From contig NZ_LMEZ01000004.1 in assembly GCF_001426545.1 (NCBI RefSeq), positions 124,001 to 188,000 on the forward strand: a stretch of 64,000 nt of DNA, written 5' to 3'. A model generated the notes under the pieces. That model saw only the letters and a list, made by a program, of their open reading frames with translations, did not search any database and was not told the origin of the DNA. Origin of the DNA: Mycobacterium sp. Root135 (GTDB lineage: Bacteria > Actinomycetota > Actinomycetes > Mycobacteriales > Mycobacteriaceae). Below, piece after piece: positions 18,201-26,801 of the stretch. The stretch's first letter is position 1. Every line of letters begins with the position of its first letter. The translations under genes and the position numbers were made by a program.

Positions 18201-20746
18201 GGTTGTGGCTGACCGCACGCGGCCGGGCACGGAAGTATCTGGGGCAGTTGCGGTCGGCGCCCGACTCGATCCCGCTGCCGTCCGTGCAACCGGCCGACGA
18301 GATCGCCGCGACGCTGACCTCGGGTGCGATGAGCCACGGCGCGCTGGTGGCGCCGGCCCACGAGGCCGTCGCGCACGGCACCAACATGGTCGGTGGCCTG
18401 TCGAACTGCGGCGAGGGCGGCGAGCACCTCACCCGCTACGGCACCATTCGCGGCTCCCGCATCAAGCAGTTCGCCTCCGGCAGGTTCGGGGTGTGGGCCG
18501 GCTACCTCGCCGATCCGATGCTGCGTGAGCTTGAGATCAAGATCGGTCAAGGCGCCAAACCTGGTGAGGGCGGCCAGCTTCCGGCACCCAAGGTCACGGT
18601 GCAGATCGCGGCGGCCCGCGGCGGCACCCCCGGCGTCGAGCTCGTCTCACCGCCACCGCATCACGACACCTACTCGATCGAGGACCTGGCGCAGCTCATC
18701 CACGACTGCAAGGCCGCGAGGGTCCGCGTCATCGTCAAGCTGGTCTCCAGTGAAGGCATCGGCATCATCGCCGCTGGCGTCGCCAAGGCGGGTGCCGACG
18801 TCATCAACGTCGCGGGCAACACCGGCGGCACCGGCGCCGCGGCGGTCACGTCGTTGAAGTACGCGGGCCGCTCCGCCGAGATCGGTGTCGCCGAGGTTCA
18901 TCAGGCGCTGGTGGCCAACGGGATTCGGCAGAAGGTGGTGCTGCGGGCGTCCGGCGCACACCAGACCGCAAGCGACGTCGTGAAGTCCGCTCTGCTGGGG
19001 GCCGACAGCTACGAGTTCGGCACCACCGCGCTGATGATGCTCAAGTGCGTGATGGCCAAGAACTGCAACATCAAGTGCCCGGCCGGGTTGACCACCAACG
19101 CCGAGGCGTTCGAGGGCGATCCGCGCGCGCTGGCCCAGTACCTGTTGAACATTTCCCACGAGGTGCGGGAGATCCTGGCAACGCTCGGGCTGCCGTCGCT
19201 CCGACATGCCCGTGGGCGCAGCGATCTGCTGCACCTGCTGGATCACCCCTCCAGCATCGGCCAGCTGGACCTGCGGGCCATGCTCGCGTCCGCGCACGGC
19301 TTCGTGCCCGAGGACCCGATCTACCTGGAGAAGGACTACGCGGTCGACGACGCGCTGTTGGCTCAGCTGAACCTGGACGGCGTCGTCACCGACCCGGTGG
19401 CACTTGGCAACATGAACAAGAGCGTCGGCGGCCAGTTGGCGATCGACATCGAGCGGATGCTGAATCACCCTGGACCGGACGGGATTGCGGACGGTCTCGC
19501 CGTGGCGACCGACGACCGCGGTCGGCGCTACCTGCTGCCGGACAGCGTCGTCATCACCACGACGGGGTCGGCGGGCCAGAGCTACGGCGTGTTCTGCAAC
19601 GACGGAATGACGTTGACGCACAAGGGCACCTGCAACGACGGCGTCGGAAAGAGCCAGTGCGGCGGCACCATCGCCGTGCGCTCCCCCGGCGGTGGCTCAG
19701 CGCATCCCGGCGGCAACGTGCTGATCGGCAACTTCGCGCTGTTCGGCGCGTCGGGCGGGCGGCTGTTCGTCGAGGGTGAGGCGGGCGACCGGTTCGCGGT
19801 GCGCAACTCGGGTGCGACCGCGGTGGTCGAGGGCGTCGGCGAGTTCCTGTGCGAGTACATGACCAACGGCGCGGTGTTCAACATCGGCGGCTTCGGAAAG
19901 GGCGTCGCCAACGGGATGAGCGGCGGCTTCCTCTACCAGTACGACCCGGCAGGCGATCTGCCGTCGAAGGTGAGCGCCGATTCGGTGAAGCTGGGGTCGA
20001 TCACCGACGCGCCGTTCCACGAGGTGGCCGCCCGCACGCTGCTGGAGTGGCACGTGGCGGCCACCGGCTCGGTGAAGGCCACCGACCTGCTGGCGGACTG
20101 GGAGACCACTCGCACGCACGTGGTGTACGCGATGCCGCGGGCACTGTTGCAGTACCAGGACGCCGACGCGATCCTGTCGTCCAAGACCCGCAAGGAGCTG
20201 CTCGACGAGTTGGCCACTGCACTGGCGGGCCATCAGGTCGCGAAGTTCAAGCGGTCCTACCGTGCCGACGAGTACGTGCTCGGAGGCGCGGTGCCCGGTT
20301 ACGGCGTCACAGACACCGAGGACATGTATGCGCTGCTCAACACGTACACGGTGCTGAACATGGCTCAGCAACTGGCACTTTCACGCCTGCCGGGTGTCAC
20401 CGACGTCACCGACGCACGCGTCGGCAAGGCGGTGCGCAACCTGGTGCTGACCGAGGACTTCTACCTCATCCAGAAGCTGCAGAAGTACGCCCGCGACGCC
20501 GTCGACGGTTTCACCGACGAGAACCTCGCGGTGTTCGTCGCGAACAAGCGGATCACCGACTACAAGGCGGCCCTGACCCAGCGCAACGTGCTGTCGACGG
20601 ACAGCCCCGGCACGTACGGGTGGATCCTGCATCAGGACAGCAAGAACGTCGAACGGATCGGCAGGTTGCCGTCGTTCGAGGAGTTGTTTGCCGCACAGTC
20701 GATCCCAGACGTCGCGGCGTCGTTCGAGTCGTTGGAGAGCGCATGA
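15293..20746 (+). CDS. GltB-like large glutamine amidotransferase/flavoprotein (divergent glutamate synthase homologue)
   Basis: This giant protein (1,817 residues, against about 1,500 for ordinary GltB) has the glutamate-synthase domain order. A class II glutaminase domain with nucleophile Cys14 (SSCGVGF) comes first, and RFSTNT and AHNGELNT are intact. Then come a central region, the FMN synthase barrel (GAKPGEGGQLP, SPPPHHDTYSIEDLAQLIHD), three iron-sulfur cysteines (1252, 1258, 1262) and a GXGXG beta-helix (VRNSGATAVVEGVG). Differences stand out: the usual GHDGGTGASP is GNTGGTGAAA, the lysine block DGGLKTG is SGAHQTA, and Cys spacing is C-x5-C-x3-C. The 2-oxoglutarate site may therefore be altered. 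GTG 15293 has a purine-rich AAAGGGG upstream. The next gene overlaps by ATGA and encodes a diflavin reductase rather than GltD. Confidence 0.85.
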   Translation: MVGLYDPDQEKSSCGVGFLTRKDGRQTHEVIRKLHEALCAVPHRGGMSSEGVGDGAGVNLDLSLRFFRRVTGRPDLDLGVFGVGNFFLPNDPAFHAEAEQVVRQALADRGFDILVEREVPVDDTAIRPAAVKYQLPIRQWVFATSNGGPLSDRSIHDALMAIEEVAYTRPELQGMYPLSLSARTQVLKGRLNSGEVVPYFSDLSDPSMEVHSMFFHTRFSTNTAPNATMAQPFRLMAHNGELNTDKKNRLSDNAIALARNRAIIRPHGQSDSCRLDQTLQNRVLEDDLDLVTAVVAMMPPAWENDPTLSPEVRAMLEFFSLYEEKNDGPAALIFGDGRYIGARLDRLGLRPLRTVETAEYLGVMSEAGQLYFEPDEVTKRGRIEAGGMLYYDHSRRRSFTTVEALEMLAAQHDYPAMVAESRVNLDELPAVPPEGQLSPARYNGDLNRYQRYVAYSLNQESFKFLMDPMLATGQEKISAMGYGAAINALSNHEGGIARYFSQRFAQVTNPPLDSIREADGMTLRVALGAKPNSGATPAPQIVINSPILTHLDMLKIRDQKQTPVRRFGSRYRVVLDDGAANAAALIAGIDELCDEVEAFARESGGIAVMSDRHVTSELAAMPMTIVISAVNQRLIEQGLRRRVSVIVESGQVCSSHHVATILGFGASAVYSLSVQMRAEEKFGSDETAITTAFKRFKKAAEKSLMKTMGRVGLCTVESYIGGEFFEPSYLDTNGPVLNKYFPNVISVVGGVGFRTLSDTSAEWHARAVEVGDEKDVPLLGLFKERAEGAGHSYGTTAVRGFIDMTEEAISFGDEARPKNAQMADPLFLRTLPLHQLEGAFGLDDEAYRNNSFDEMTPRAINSFDITPGYRSFVFAVNAERTRRPAALRDVLAFPADVNFVHTAEEFRSEMGQFAQFGNNSYLVRGLTLVRVGDEFTLRLTHSPGRLTALADSLVHRFGDEIVDHDVVGDRLWLTARGRARKYLGQLRSAPDSIPLPSVQPADEIAATLTSGAMSHGALVAPAHEAVAHGTNMVGGLSNCGEGGEHLTRYGTIRGSRIKQFASGRFGVWAGYLADPMLRELEIKIGQGAKPGEGGQLPAPKVTVQIAAARGGTPGVELVSPPPHHDTYSIEDLAQLIHDCKAARVRVIVKLVSSEGIGIIAAGVAKAGADVINVAGNTGGTGAAAVTSLKYAGRSAEIGVAEVHQALVANGIRQKVVLRASGAHQTASDVVKSALLGADSYEFGTTALMMLKCVMAKNCNIKCPAGLTTNAEAFEGDPRALAQYLLNISHEVREILATLGLPSLRHARGRSDLLHLLDHPSSIGQLDLRAMLASAHGFVPEDPIYLEKDYAVDDALLAQLNLDGVVTDPVALGNMNKSVGGQLAIDIERMLNHPGPDGIADGLAVATDDRGRRYLLPDSVVITTTGSAGQSYGVFCNDGMTLTHKGTCNDGVGKSQCGGTIAVRSPGGGSAHPGGNVLIGNFALFGASGGRLFVEGEAGDRFAVRNSGATAVVEGVGEFLCEYMTNGAVFNIGGFGKGVANGMSGGFLYQYDPAGDLPSKVSADSVKLGSITDAPFHEVAARTLLEWHVAATGSVKATDLLADWETTRTHVVYAMPRALLQYQDADAILSSKTRKELLDELATALAGHQVAKFKRSYRADEYVLGGAVPGYGVTDTEDMYALLNTYTVLNMAQQLALSRLPGVTDVTDARVGKAVRNLVLTEDFYLIQKLQKYARDAVDGFTDENLAVFVANKRITDYKAALTQRNVLSTDSPGTYGWILHQDSKNVERIGRLPSFEELFAAQSIPDVAASFESLESA

Positions 20747-22485
20747 CGAAGATCGCCTACATCCCGCAGGACGCGCCGTTCAACGAGGATCAGCGCGCGT
20801 GGATCTCGGGCTTCCTGGCCGGGCTGCACTCGCGGCTGGCGATGAGCGTCAACGCGCCGCCTCCCGCCGTCGCCGACCAGGTTGAGCCGGGGCCGTCGCT
20901 GCGGATTCTCTACGGGACGCAGACTGGCAACGCCGAGGGTGTCGCCAACGATGCTGCCGCGTCGGCGAAGTCGCAGGGGTTCGACGTGACGGTCAGCGGG
21001 CTCGACGAGATCGAGCTGGAAGAGTTCGCGGGCCTGAAGTACGTGCTGATCGTGACGTCGACCTACGGCGAGGGCGAGATGCCCGACAACGCCGAGTTGT
21101 TCTGGGAGGCACTGGCAGCCGACGTCGCGCCACGGATGGAGGGCGTGTCGTTCGGAGTGCTGGCCCTCGGCGACACCGGGTACGACGGATTCTGTCAGGC
21201 GGGCAAGCTGTTCGACATGCGCCTCGAGCAGCTGGGGGCGACGCGGGTGTTGCAGCGGGTGGACTGCGACGTCGACTACGAGACCGATGCCGCGGCGTGG
21301 ATTCAGCATGCGCTGACCGCTTTAGTGCCGACCTCGGGTGCGACGGGGATGCCGAGCACGCCTGCGCCGAGTGCGGTCGCCCGGTCGGGGTGGACGCGCA
21401 AGAACCCGTTCACCGCGGAGGTCGCCACCAACCGGCTGCTGTCGGGGCCGGGTTCGGACAAGGAGATCCGGCACGTCGAATTCGCGTTGGCGGACAGCGG
21501 AATCGAGTACGAGACCGGCGACGCGTTGGCCGTCATCCCGGAGAACGACCCGGAACTGGTGGACGCGATCGTCGAGCACTTCCGGATGTCGGTCGGCACG
21601 CTCGTCGACGGCGAACCTCTCGGGAAGCTGTTGAGCCAGAAGTACGAGATCAGTGCGCCGTCGAAGGATCTGCTTGGCGAGGTCGAGAACCGCGCCGACA
21701 ACGAGGAGCTGTCGTACGTGCTGCGCGGCGGCGTGAAGGACACGCTGGACCGCTGGCTGTACGGCAAGGACGTGCTCGACATACTGCGGATCGCCGGTGA
21801 CGACCTCAGTGTCGAGGAATTCCTCGGCTTGCTGAAACCGCTTCAGCACCGGGCGTATTCGATCTCCTCGAGCGCGCTGGCGCATCCAGATCGAATCCAC
21901 CTCACGGTCGCGGCCGTGCGGTACCAGTCCAACGGCCGTGAGCGCGGTGGCGTCTGCTCGACCTTCCTGGCCGATCGCGGAGCCAAGGCGAAGATCTTCC
22001 TGCAGCCCAACAAGTCCTTCCGGGTGCCCGCCGACGACGACGTGCCGATGGTGATGGTCGGCCCCGGCACGGGCGTGGCGCCGTTCCGGGCGTTCCTGCA
22101 GGAGCGTGCCCTGCGAGGGGCCAAGGGCCGGAACTGGTTGTTCTTCGGCGATCAGCACCGCGCGCACGACTTCGCGTACTCCGACGAGATCACCGGTTGG
22201 CAGGAGTCGGGACTGCTGAATCGGTTGGAGCTGGCGTTCTCTCGCGATCAGCCGGAGAAGATCTACGTGCAGACCCGGATGCTGGAGCACGGCCGCGAGT
22301 TGTTCGCCTGGCTCGAAGAGGGCGGGCACTTCTACGTGTGCGGTGACGCGACGCGGATGGCCAAGGACGTCGACCACGCGCTGCACACCGTCGTCTCCGC
22401 GCACGGCGGGATGGACGACGACGCGGCCACGGACTACGTCAACTCGTTGAAGCGGGAGAAGCGCTACGTGCGCGACGTGTACTGA
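20743..22485 (+). CDS. CysJ-like diflavin reductase (FMN/FAD/NADPH), partner of the GltB-like protein
   Basis: This 580-residue NADPH reductase is built like sulfite reductase flavoprotein alpha or cytochrome P450 reductase. The N-terminal helix region has RAWISGFLAGLHSR. The FMN flavodoxin domain starts at ILYGTQTGNAE (55-65) with STYGEGEMPD. The FAD domain has HRAYSISSS and GGVCSTFL, and the NADPH domain has GPGTGVAPFRAFLQER and YVCGDATRMAKDV. It ends in an aromatic Tyr, as in relatives where it stacks on FAD. It overlaps the GltB-like gene by ATGA and no sulfite reductase haemoprotein is nearby. The natural inference is that it supplies electrons to the GltB-like enzyme. Confidence 0.88.
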   Translation: MTKIAYIPQDAPFNEDQRAWISGFLAGLHSRLAMSVNAPPPAVADQVEPGPSLRILYGTQTGNAEGVANDAAASAKSQGFDVTVSGLDEIELEEFAGLKYVLIVTSTYGEGEMPDNAELFWEALAADVAPRMEGVSFGVLALGDTGYDGFCQAGKLFDMRLEQLGATRVLQRVDCDVDYETDAAAWIQHALTALVPTSGATGMPSTPAPSAVARSGWTRKNPFTAEVATNRLLSGPGSDKEIRHVEFALADSGIEYETGDALAVIPENDPELVDAIVEHFRMSVGTLVDGEPLGKLLSQKYEISAPSKDLLGEVENRADNEELSYVLRGGVKDTLDRWLYGKDVLDILRIAGDDLSVEEFLGLLKPLQHRAYSISSSALAHPDRIHLTVAAVRYQSNGRERGGVCSTFLADRGAKAKIFLQPNKSFRVPADDDVPMVMVGPGTGVAPFRAFLQERALRGAKGRNWLFFGDQHRAHDFAYSDEITGWQESGLLNRLELAFSRDQPEKIYVQTRMLEHGRELFAWLEEGGHFYVCGDATRMAKDVDHALHTVVSAHGGMDDDAATDYVNSLKREKRYVRDVY

Positions 22486-23454
22486 TTACCGTTCCTCGTC
22501 CGCGTCCTCCTCGTATCTGACGCGGATCGTTTCGAAGCCCTTGGCCTGCTCGGCCCTCGCCTTCCGCGCGTAGATCCTGCGGTCCGCCGGGGTCAGCTCG
22601 ACGTCGTCGGTGAACACCGTCAACAATGCGCGCGGGTACAGCCGGTCCACTCGGACGACGTTGATCTGCGCGCACATGACCAGCGTCACCGAGATGAGGA
22701 ACAGGAACGCCAACAGCCCCAACACGACGGCGAACACGGCGTTGATCGCACTGGCGGACGTCACCGTGCGGGTGACGTAGGCCGCTCCGAACCACTGCAG
22801 CAGCTGCCACACCACGGCGGCCACGGCGGCACCCGGAAGTAGTTGTCGGACAGTCAGTTTGCGCGTGGTGGTGACCCGGAACGCGATGAGGCAGATCGCG
22901 GCGTTGATGACCACCGCCGCCACCACGCACCCCGCCTTGCCCCACCATCCGAGGAACTCCGCCGACCGGCCGATCGCCGCGAGCGCCGTCGTGGCGATCG
23001 CCGCCGAACCGAGGACGAGCAGCAGCACGAGACTGCGGACACGGCCGCGGATCGGGTCGGGACGGCGGTGCTTCGGCACGGCCCACACGGTGTCCATCGC
23101 GTTCTGCACGGCCACCCCGACGCCAAGCCCGCCGTAGAGGGCACCCGCGATGCCGACGACCACCGCGACCGTGCCACCGGACAGCTGCTGCGGCTGCCCG
23201 AGTTGCTGACCGATCACCGGGAACTGACTGACGGCCGTCTCGAGCACCTGCTGCTGCAGCTCGGGGTGGCCCGCCAGGACCACGCCGAGCGTGGTGGTCA
23301 GCAACAGCAGCAGGGGGAACAGCGACACGAAGGCGTAGTAAGTGATCAGCGCGGCGAGGTAGCCACCCTGGTCGTCGACGTACTTGTAGACGACGCCGAT
23401 GACGAACCCCGCTGCCCGGCTGCGCTGCTGCAACCCGTCCAGCCACTGGACCAT
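22486..23454 (-). CDS. YihY/virulence factor BrkB family membrane protein
   Basis: This 322-residue polytopic membrane protein of the YihY/BrkB (UPF0761) family has about six hydrophobic segments, starting YLAALITYYAFVSLFPLLLL. Family hallmarks GVGVAVQNAMDTVWAVP and a charged C-terminal tail (VRYEEDADEER) are visible. The function of the family is unsettled. It ends head to head with the diflavin reductase gene (stops adjacent at 22485/22486) and diverges from the P450 gene. Confidence 0.85.
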   Translation of the reverse strand: MVQWLDGLQQRSRAAGFVIGVVYKYVDDQGGYLAALITYYAFVSLFPLLLLLTTTLGVVLAGHPELQQQVLETAVSQFPVIGQQLGQPQQLSGGTVAVVVGIAGALYGGLGVGVAVQNAMDTVWAVPKHRRPDPIRGRVRSLVLLLVLGSAAIATTALAAIGRSAEFLGWWGKAGCVVAAVVINAAICLIAFRVTTTRKLTVRQLLPGAAVAAVVWQLLQWFGAAYVTRTVTSASAINAVFAVVLGLLAFLFLISVTLVMCAQINVVRVDRLYPRALLTVFTDDVELTPADRRIYARKARAEQAKGFETIRVRYEEDADEER

Positions 23455-23626
23455 GGCGGACCCCGTCTCTCGCTGCCGTCGTGTGCAGGCGGGAGTACCC
23501 CCTTCCGACGCATTTCAGCACTGCGAATCGCGGACCCGCTTTCCCTGCCGTCGCGCCGACGAACTCCGGCTCCCCACGACGGTTGTTCACCAGGCTTTCC
23601 AGGCGGGGCTCGCGCACCGCAATTAG

Positions 23627-23672
23627 TGACGTTGTCGTCAAATCGGCGGGCCGGCCCGCTTATGCTGCGCCA
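23627..23672 (+). promoter_or_regulatory. Promoter and candidate operators of the CYP102-like gene
   Basis: TATGCT (23661-23666) is followed by 6 nt and then ATG (23673), so transcription may begin at the start codon. Two palindromes lie just upstream: TGACGTTGTCGTCA (23627-23640, 5-bp perfect arms) and GCGGGCCGGCCCGC (23646-23659, perfect), the latter adjoining the -10 box. Bacillus CYP102 genes are repressed by TetR-type proteins, so one of these is a plausible repressor site. Confidence 0.5.
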
Positions 23673-26600
23673 ATGCCCGAGTTCGCGCCGTCCCCTCCCC
23701 CGATGCTGGCCGACGTCCCGACCGCGTCCCTGCCCACCGCGGAACTGACAGGCCGCCCCTATGCCCTGCCCATCGACGTGCTCGCCGAGACGTACGGCCC
23801 GCTCTTCTATGGGGACTGGAGCGGCGGCCGCAAGCTCTACGCGTGCTCCGGAGAACTCGTCGAGGAGCTGTGCGACGAGAGCCGGTTCGCCAAGAACTTG
23901 ACGGCGTCGCTGGCGCGGGTCCGGCCGCTGGCCGGGGACGGTTTGTTCACCGCCTTCCACGGCGAGCCCAATTGGCAGACGGCACACGACGTTCTGATGC
24001 CCGGTTTCAGCTACTCCGGGCTGCGCAATTACCACGACGCGATGTTGGCGATCAACCAGCAGCTGGTCGCGCGGTGGGACGCGCGCGTCGGGGTGGGGCC
24101 GGTCGACGTGTCCGGCGATCTGCAGAAGCTGGCCATGGACACCGTCGGGTTGGCGGGATTCGGGGCGCAGTTCGAGTCGTACGACTACGACGGCCTGGCA
24201 CCCATTCCGCAGAGCTTCACCAACGCGCTGACCGAGGTCTTCACCAACGGCGAGTCCCCGGCGTTCGAGGCGGAGCTGGCCACCCTGCACGGGTACTTCG
24301 ACGAGCTGATCGCCGGACACTCCGGCGGGGGTACCGGCGATCTGCTGTACGTGATGCTCGGCGCCGATGGAGCCCTGTCCGACGACAACATCCGCAACCA
24401 GATCATGACGTTCCTGATCGCCGGGCAGCTGACGACGTCGGAGCTCATGCCGAACGCCGTCTACAACCTGGTGCACCACCCCGCCGTACTGGCCCGCGTG
24501 CAGGCCGAGGTCGACGCCGTCTTCGGTACCGACGACGACTACCTGCCGACGTACGACGACATCGGCAAGCTCGCCTACCTGCGTCAGGTGATCAGCGAGA
24601 CGCTGCGCCTGTCGCCACCGGTGCTGAACTTCGATCGGATGGCGTTGGCGGACACGGTGATCGGCGGCGTCTATCCGGTCAAGGCGGGCGAGGCCGTCAC
24701 GATCCTGACCGGCGCGCTGCACCGGCAGCCGGAGTGGGGCGACAACCCCGAGCTGTTCGACCCGTCCCGGTTCGAATCCGATGTCGCCGAGGGCCGGTCG
24801 ACGGCGCTGTTCAAGCCGTTCGGCACCGGGGAGCGGTCGTGCATCGGGCGGCAGTTCGCGTTGCACGAGGCGGCGATGCTGCTCGCGCGGCTGGTGCACC
24901 GCTACCGGCTGATCGACTCGCAGCACTACGTGTTGCAGTGGGAGGGGATGAGCCGACGTCCCGTCGAGTTCTCCGTGGAGCTGGTGCGGCGAACGTCGGA
25001 GGAGCGGGTGGTGGTGGCGACTGCTCCTGCCACGGCGGTCGCCACGTCGGCGTCGGCGCCAGTTCGGGCGGGGACGACGCTGGCGGTGCTGCACGGCTCG
25101 AATCTCGGCACCTGCCGGGCACTGGCCAAGCAGCTCGCCGAGGAGGCGACCGACATCGGTTGCGTCGCAACGGTAGCGGCATTGAACACGGCGGTGGGCG
25201 GGTTACCCAAGGCCGATGCGGTGCTGATCGTCGCGTCGTCGTACAACGGTCAGCCGACGGATGACGCGCGGGAGTTCTACTCGTGGTTGCAGTCCGATGA
25301 TGCCGTCCTCCCGAATGAGCCGCTGTTCGCGGTGCTGGGCGTCGGCGATCACAACTGGGCGGACACGTACCAGGCCGTGCCCAAGATCTACGACGAGCGG
25401 CTGACGGCGCTCGGTGGACGGCAGCTGATGCCGAGGGCGGCGGCGGACACGTCGGGTGACCTGACGGGGACGCTCGAGGAGTTCGAGACGGCGTTGTGGT
25501 CGGCGTTGGCGGAACACTACGGCGATCCGGATGCCGTATCGCTGACCACGAACGACGAGCCGCTGTACGACCTGCGCTTAATCGGGGGCCCGCTGACGGC
25601 GGCGATCGACGAGCGGTTCGCGGTGCAGCCGATGACGGTCACGCTGAACGACGAGTTGGTGAACGTGCCGGGTCAGGCGAAACACTATGTCCGGGTGGCG
25701 CTTCCCGCGGACGTGTCGTATTCGACGGGTGACCATCTGACGGTGCTGGCCGACAATCCGCCCGAGGTGGTGGACACGGTGCTGGAGCTGCTGCAGATCG
25801 ACCCGAAGCTGCGGCTGTCGATCAATCCGCGGCGCACGTCGCGACGGCTGATCGCGCTGGACCGCGAGGTGAGCGTGCGCGAGTTGCTGACGCACTTCGT
25901 CGAGTTGCGGAAGCCGGCGACGCGCAGCCAACTGAAGAAGATGGCGGCGGTCAACCCTTGCGAGCCGGAACGGAAGGCGCTCGAGGCGTTGGCCGACTCG
26001 GACGATCCGTGTGCGCTGAGCCCGCTGGAGTGCCTGGCGCAGTTCACGGCGTGCGCACTGACCGGTGCCGAACTGCTGGAGTTACTGGAACCGATGACGC
26101 CACGGCACTATTCGATCGCGTCGTCGTCGAAGTTGTCGGCGCACGAGGTGGCGCTGATCGTCAGCGTGCTCGACACTCCGGCGCGGTCGGGCTACGGGCT
26201 GTTCAAGGGGGTGGCGTCGAATCATCTGGCGGGGGTCACGCCCGGTACACGGATCCGGGCGAGGATCGACCCGGCGCGGCAGGCGTTCCGGGCGGGCGCG
26301 GAGCCGAACCGCAACGTGATCCTGGTGAGTGCTGGCACGGGCGTCGCACCGTTCTGCGGCTTCCTCGGTGACAGGTTGGCGGCAAAGCAGGCGAGCGAAC
26401 CGTTCTCACCGGCGTTGTGCTTCTTCGGCGTTCGCGATCCGGACGTGGACTACATCTTCCGCGAGGCGTTCGAGGAGGGCGAGCGGCAGGGCATCGTGCG
26501 GATGCGTCCGGCGTTCTCGCGGGCTCCCGTGGACGGGGTCAAGTACGTGCAGGATCGGATCGCCGCCGATGCGGACGACGTCTGGGAGTTGCTGGGCGAT

Positions 26601-26780
26601 CCGGCGAAGAACACCCACGTGTTCATCTGTGGTGACGGGGGTCGGATGGCGCCGGCGGTGCGGGCGGCGTTCCGAGCCATCTACAGCGCACGTACGGGTG
26701 CAGATGACGCGGCGGCGAAGGAATGGCTCGAGGGGTTGGTGGCGTCCGACCACTACGTGGAGGACGTATGGGCGGGATGA
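23673..26780 (+). CDS. CYP102-type self-sufficient cytochrome P450/NADPH reductase fusion
   Basis: A single 1,035-residue chain carries a P450 haem domain fused to a diflavin reductase, like P450 BM3 (1,049 residues), a fatty-acid hydroxylase. The haem ligand is Cys390 in FKPFGTGERSCIGRQF, and the ExxR motif is ETLRLSPP. The FMN domain has LHGSNLGTCRALAKQL and VASSYNGQPTDDA. The FAD domain has RHYSIASSS, the NADPH domain SAGTGVAPFCGF, and the chain ends DVWAG, exactly as in BM3. The I-helix is odd: AGQLTTS (250-256) replaces AGHETTS, so the conserved acid before Thr254 is Leu253. ATG 23673 is preceded by a leaderless-type promoter. The open frame upstream to 23481 is not coding. Confidence 0.92.
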   Translation: MPEFAPSPPPMLADVPTASLPTAELTGRPYALPIDVLAETYGPLFYGDWSGGRKLYACSGELVEELCDESRFAKNLTASLARVRPLAGDGLFTAFHGEPNWQTAHDVLMPGFSYSGLRNYHDAMLAINQQLVARWDARVGVGPVDVSGDLQKLAMDTVGLAGFGAQFESYDYDGLAPIPQSFTNALTEVFTNGESPAFEAELATLHGYFDELIAGHSGGGTGDLLYVMLGADGALSDDNIRNQIMTFLIAGQLTTSELMPNAVYNLVHHPAVLARVQAEVDAVFGTDDDYLPTYDDIGKLAYLRQVISETLRLSPPVLNFDRMALADTVIGGVYPVKAGEAVTILTGALHRQPEWGDNPELFDPSRFESDVAEGRSTALFKPFGTGERSCIGRQFALHEAAMLLARLVHRYRLIDSQHYVLQWEGMSRRPVEFSVELVRRTSEERVVVATAPATAVATSASAPVRAGTTLAVLHGSNLGTCRALAKQLAEEATDIGCVATVAALNTAVGGLPKADAVLIVASSYNGQPTDDAREFYSWLQSDDAVLPNEPLFAVLGVGDHNWADTYQAVPKIYDERLTALGGRQLMPRAAADTSGDLTGTLEEFETALWSALAEHYGDPDAVSLTTNDEPLYDLRLIGGPLTAAIDERFAVQPMTVTLNDELVNVPGQAKHYVRVALPADVSYSTGDHLTVLADNPPEVVDTVLELLQIDPKLRLSINPRRTSRRLIALDREVSVRELLTHFVELRKPATRSQLKKMAAVNPCEPERKALEALADSDDPCALSPLECLAQFTACALTGAELLELLEPMTPRHYSIASSSKLSAHEVALIVSVLDTPARSGYGLFKGVASNHLAGVTPGTRIRARIDPARQAFRAGAEPNRNVILVSAGTGVAPFCGFLGDRLAAKQASEPFSPALCFFGVRDPDVDYIFREAFEEGERQGIVRMRPAFSRAPVDGVKYVQDRIAADADDVWELLGDPAKNTHVFICGDGGRMAPAVRAAFRAIYSARTGADDAAAKEWLEGLVASDHYVEDVWAG

Positions 26781-26801
26781 GGCGGCAATCGAACTCGACG
26801 A

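Noticed and set aside
17303..18550. Long minus-strand frames inside the GltB-like gene
   Set aside because: They are antisense to a protein with unmistakable conserved motifs and show no family features.
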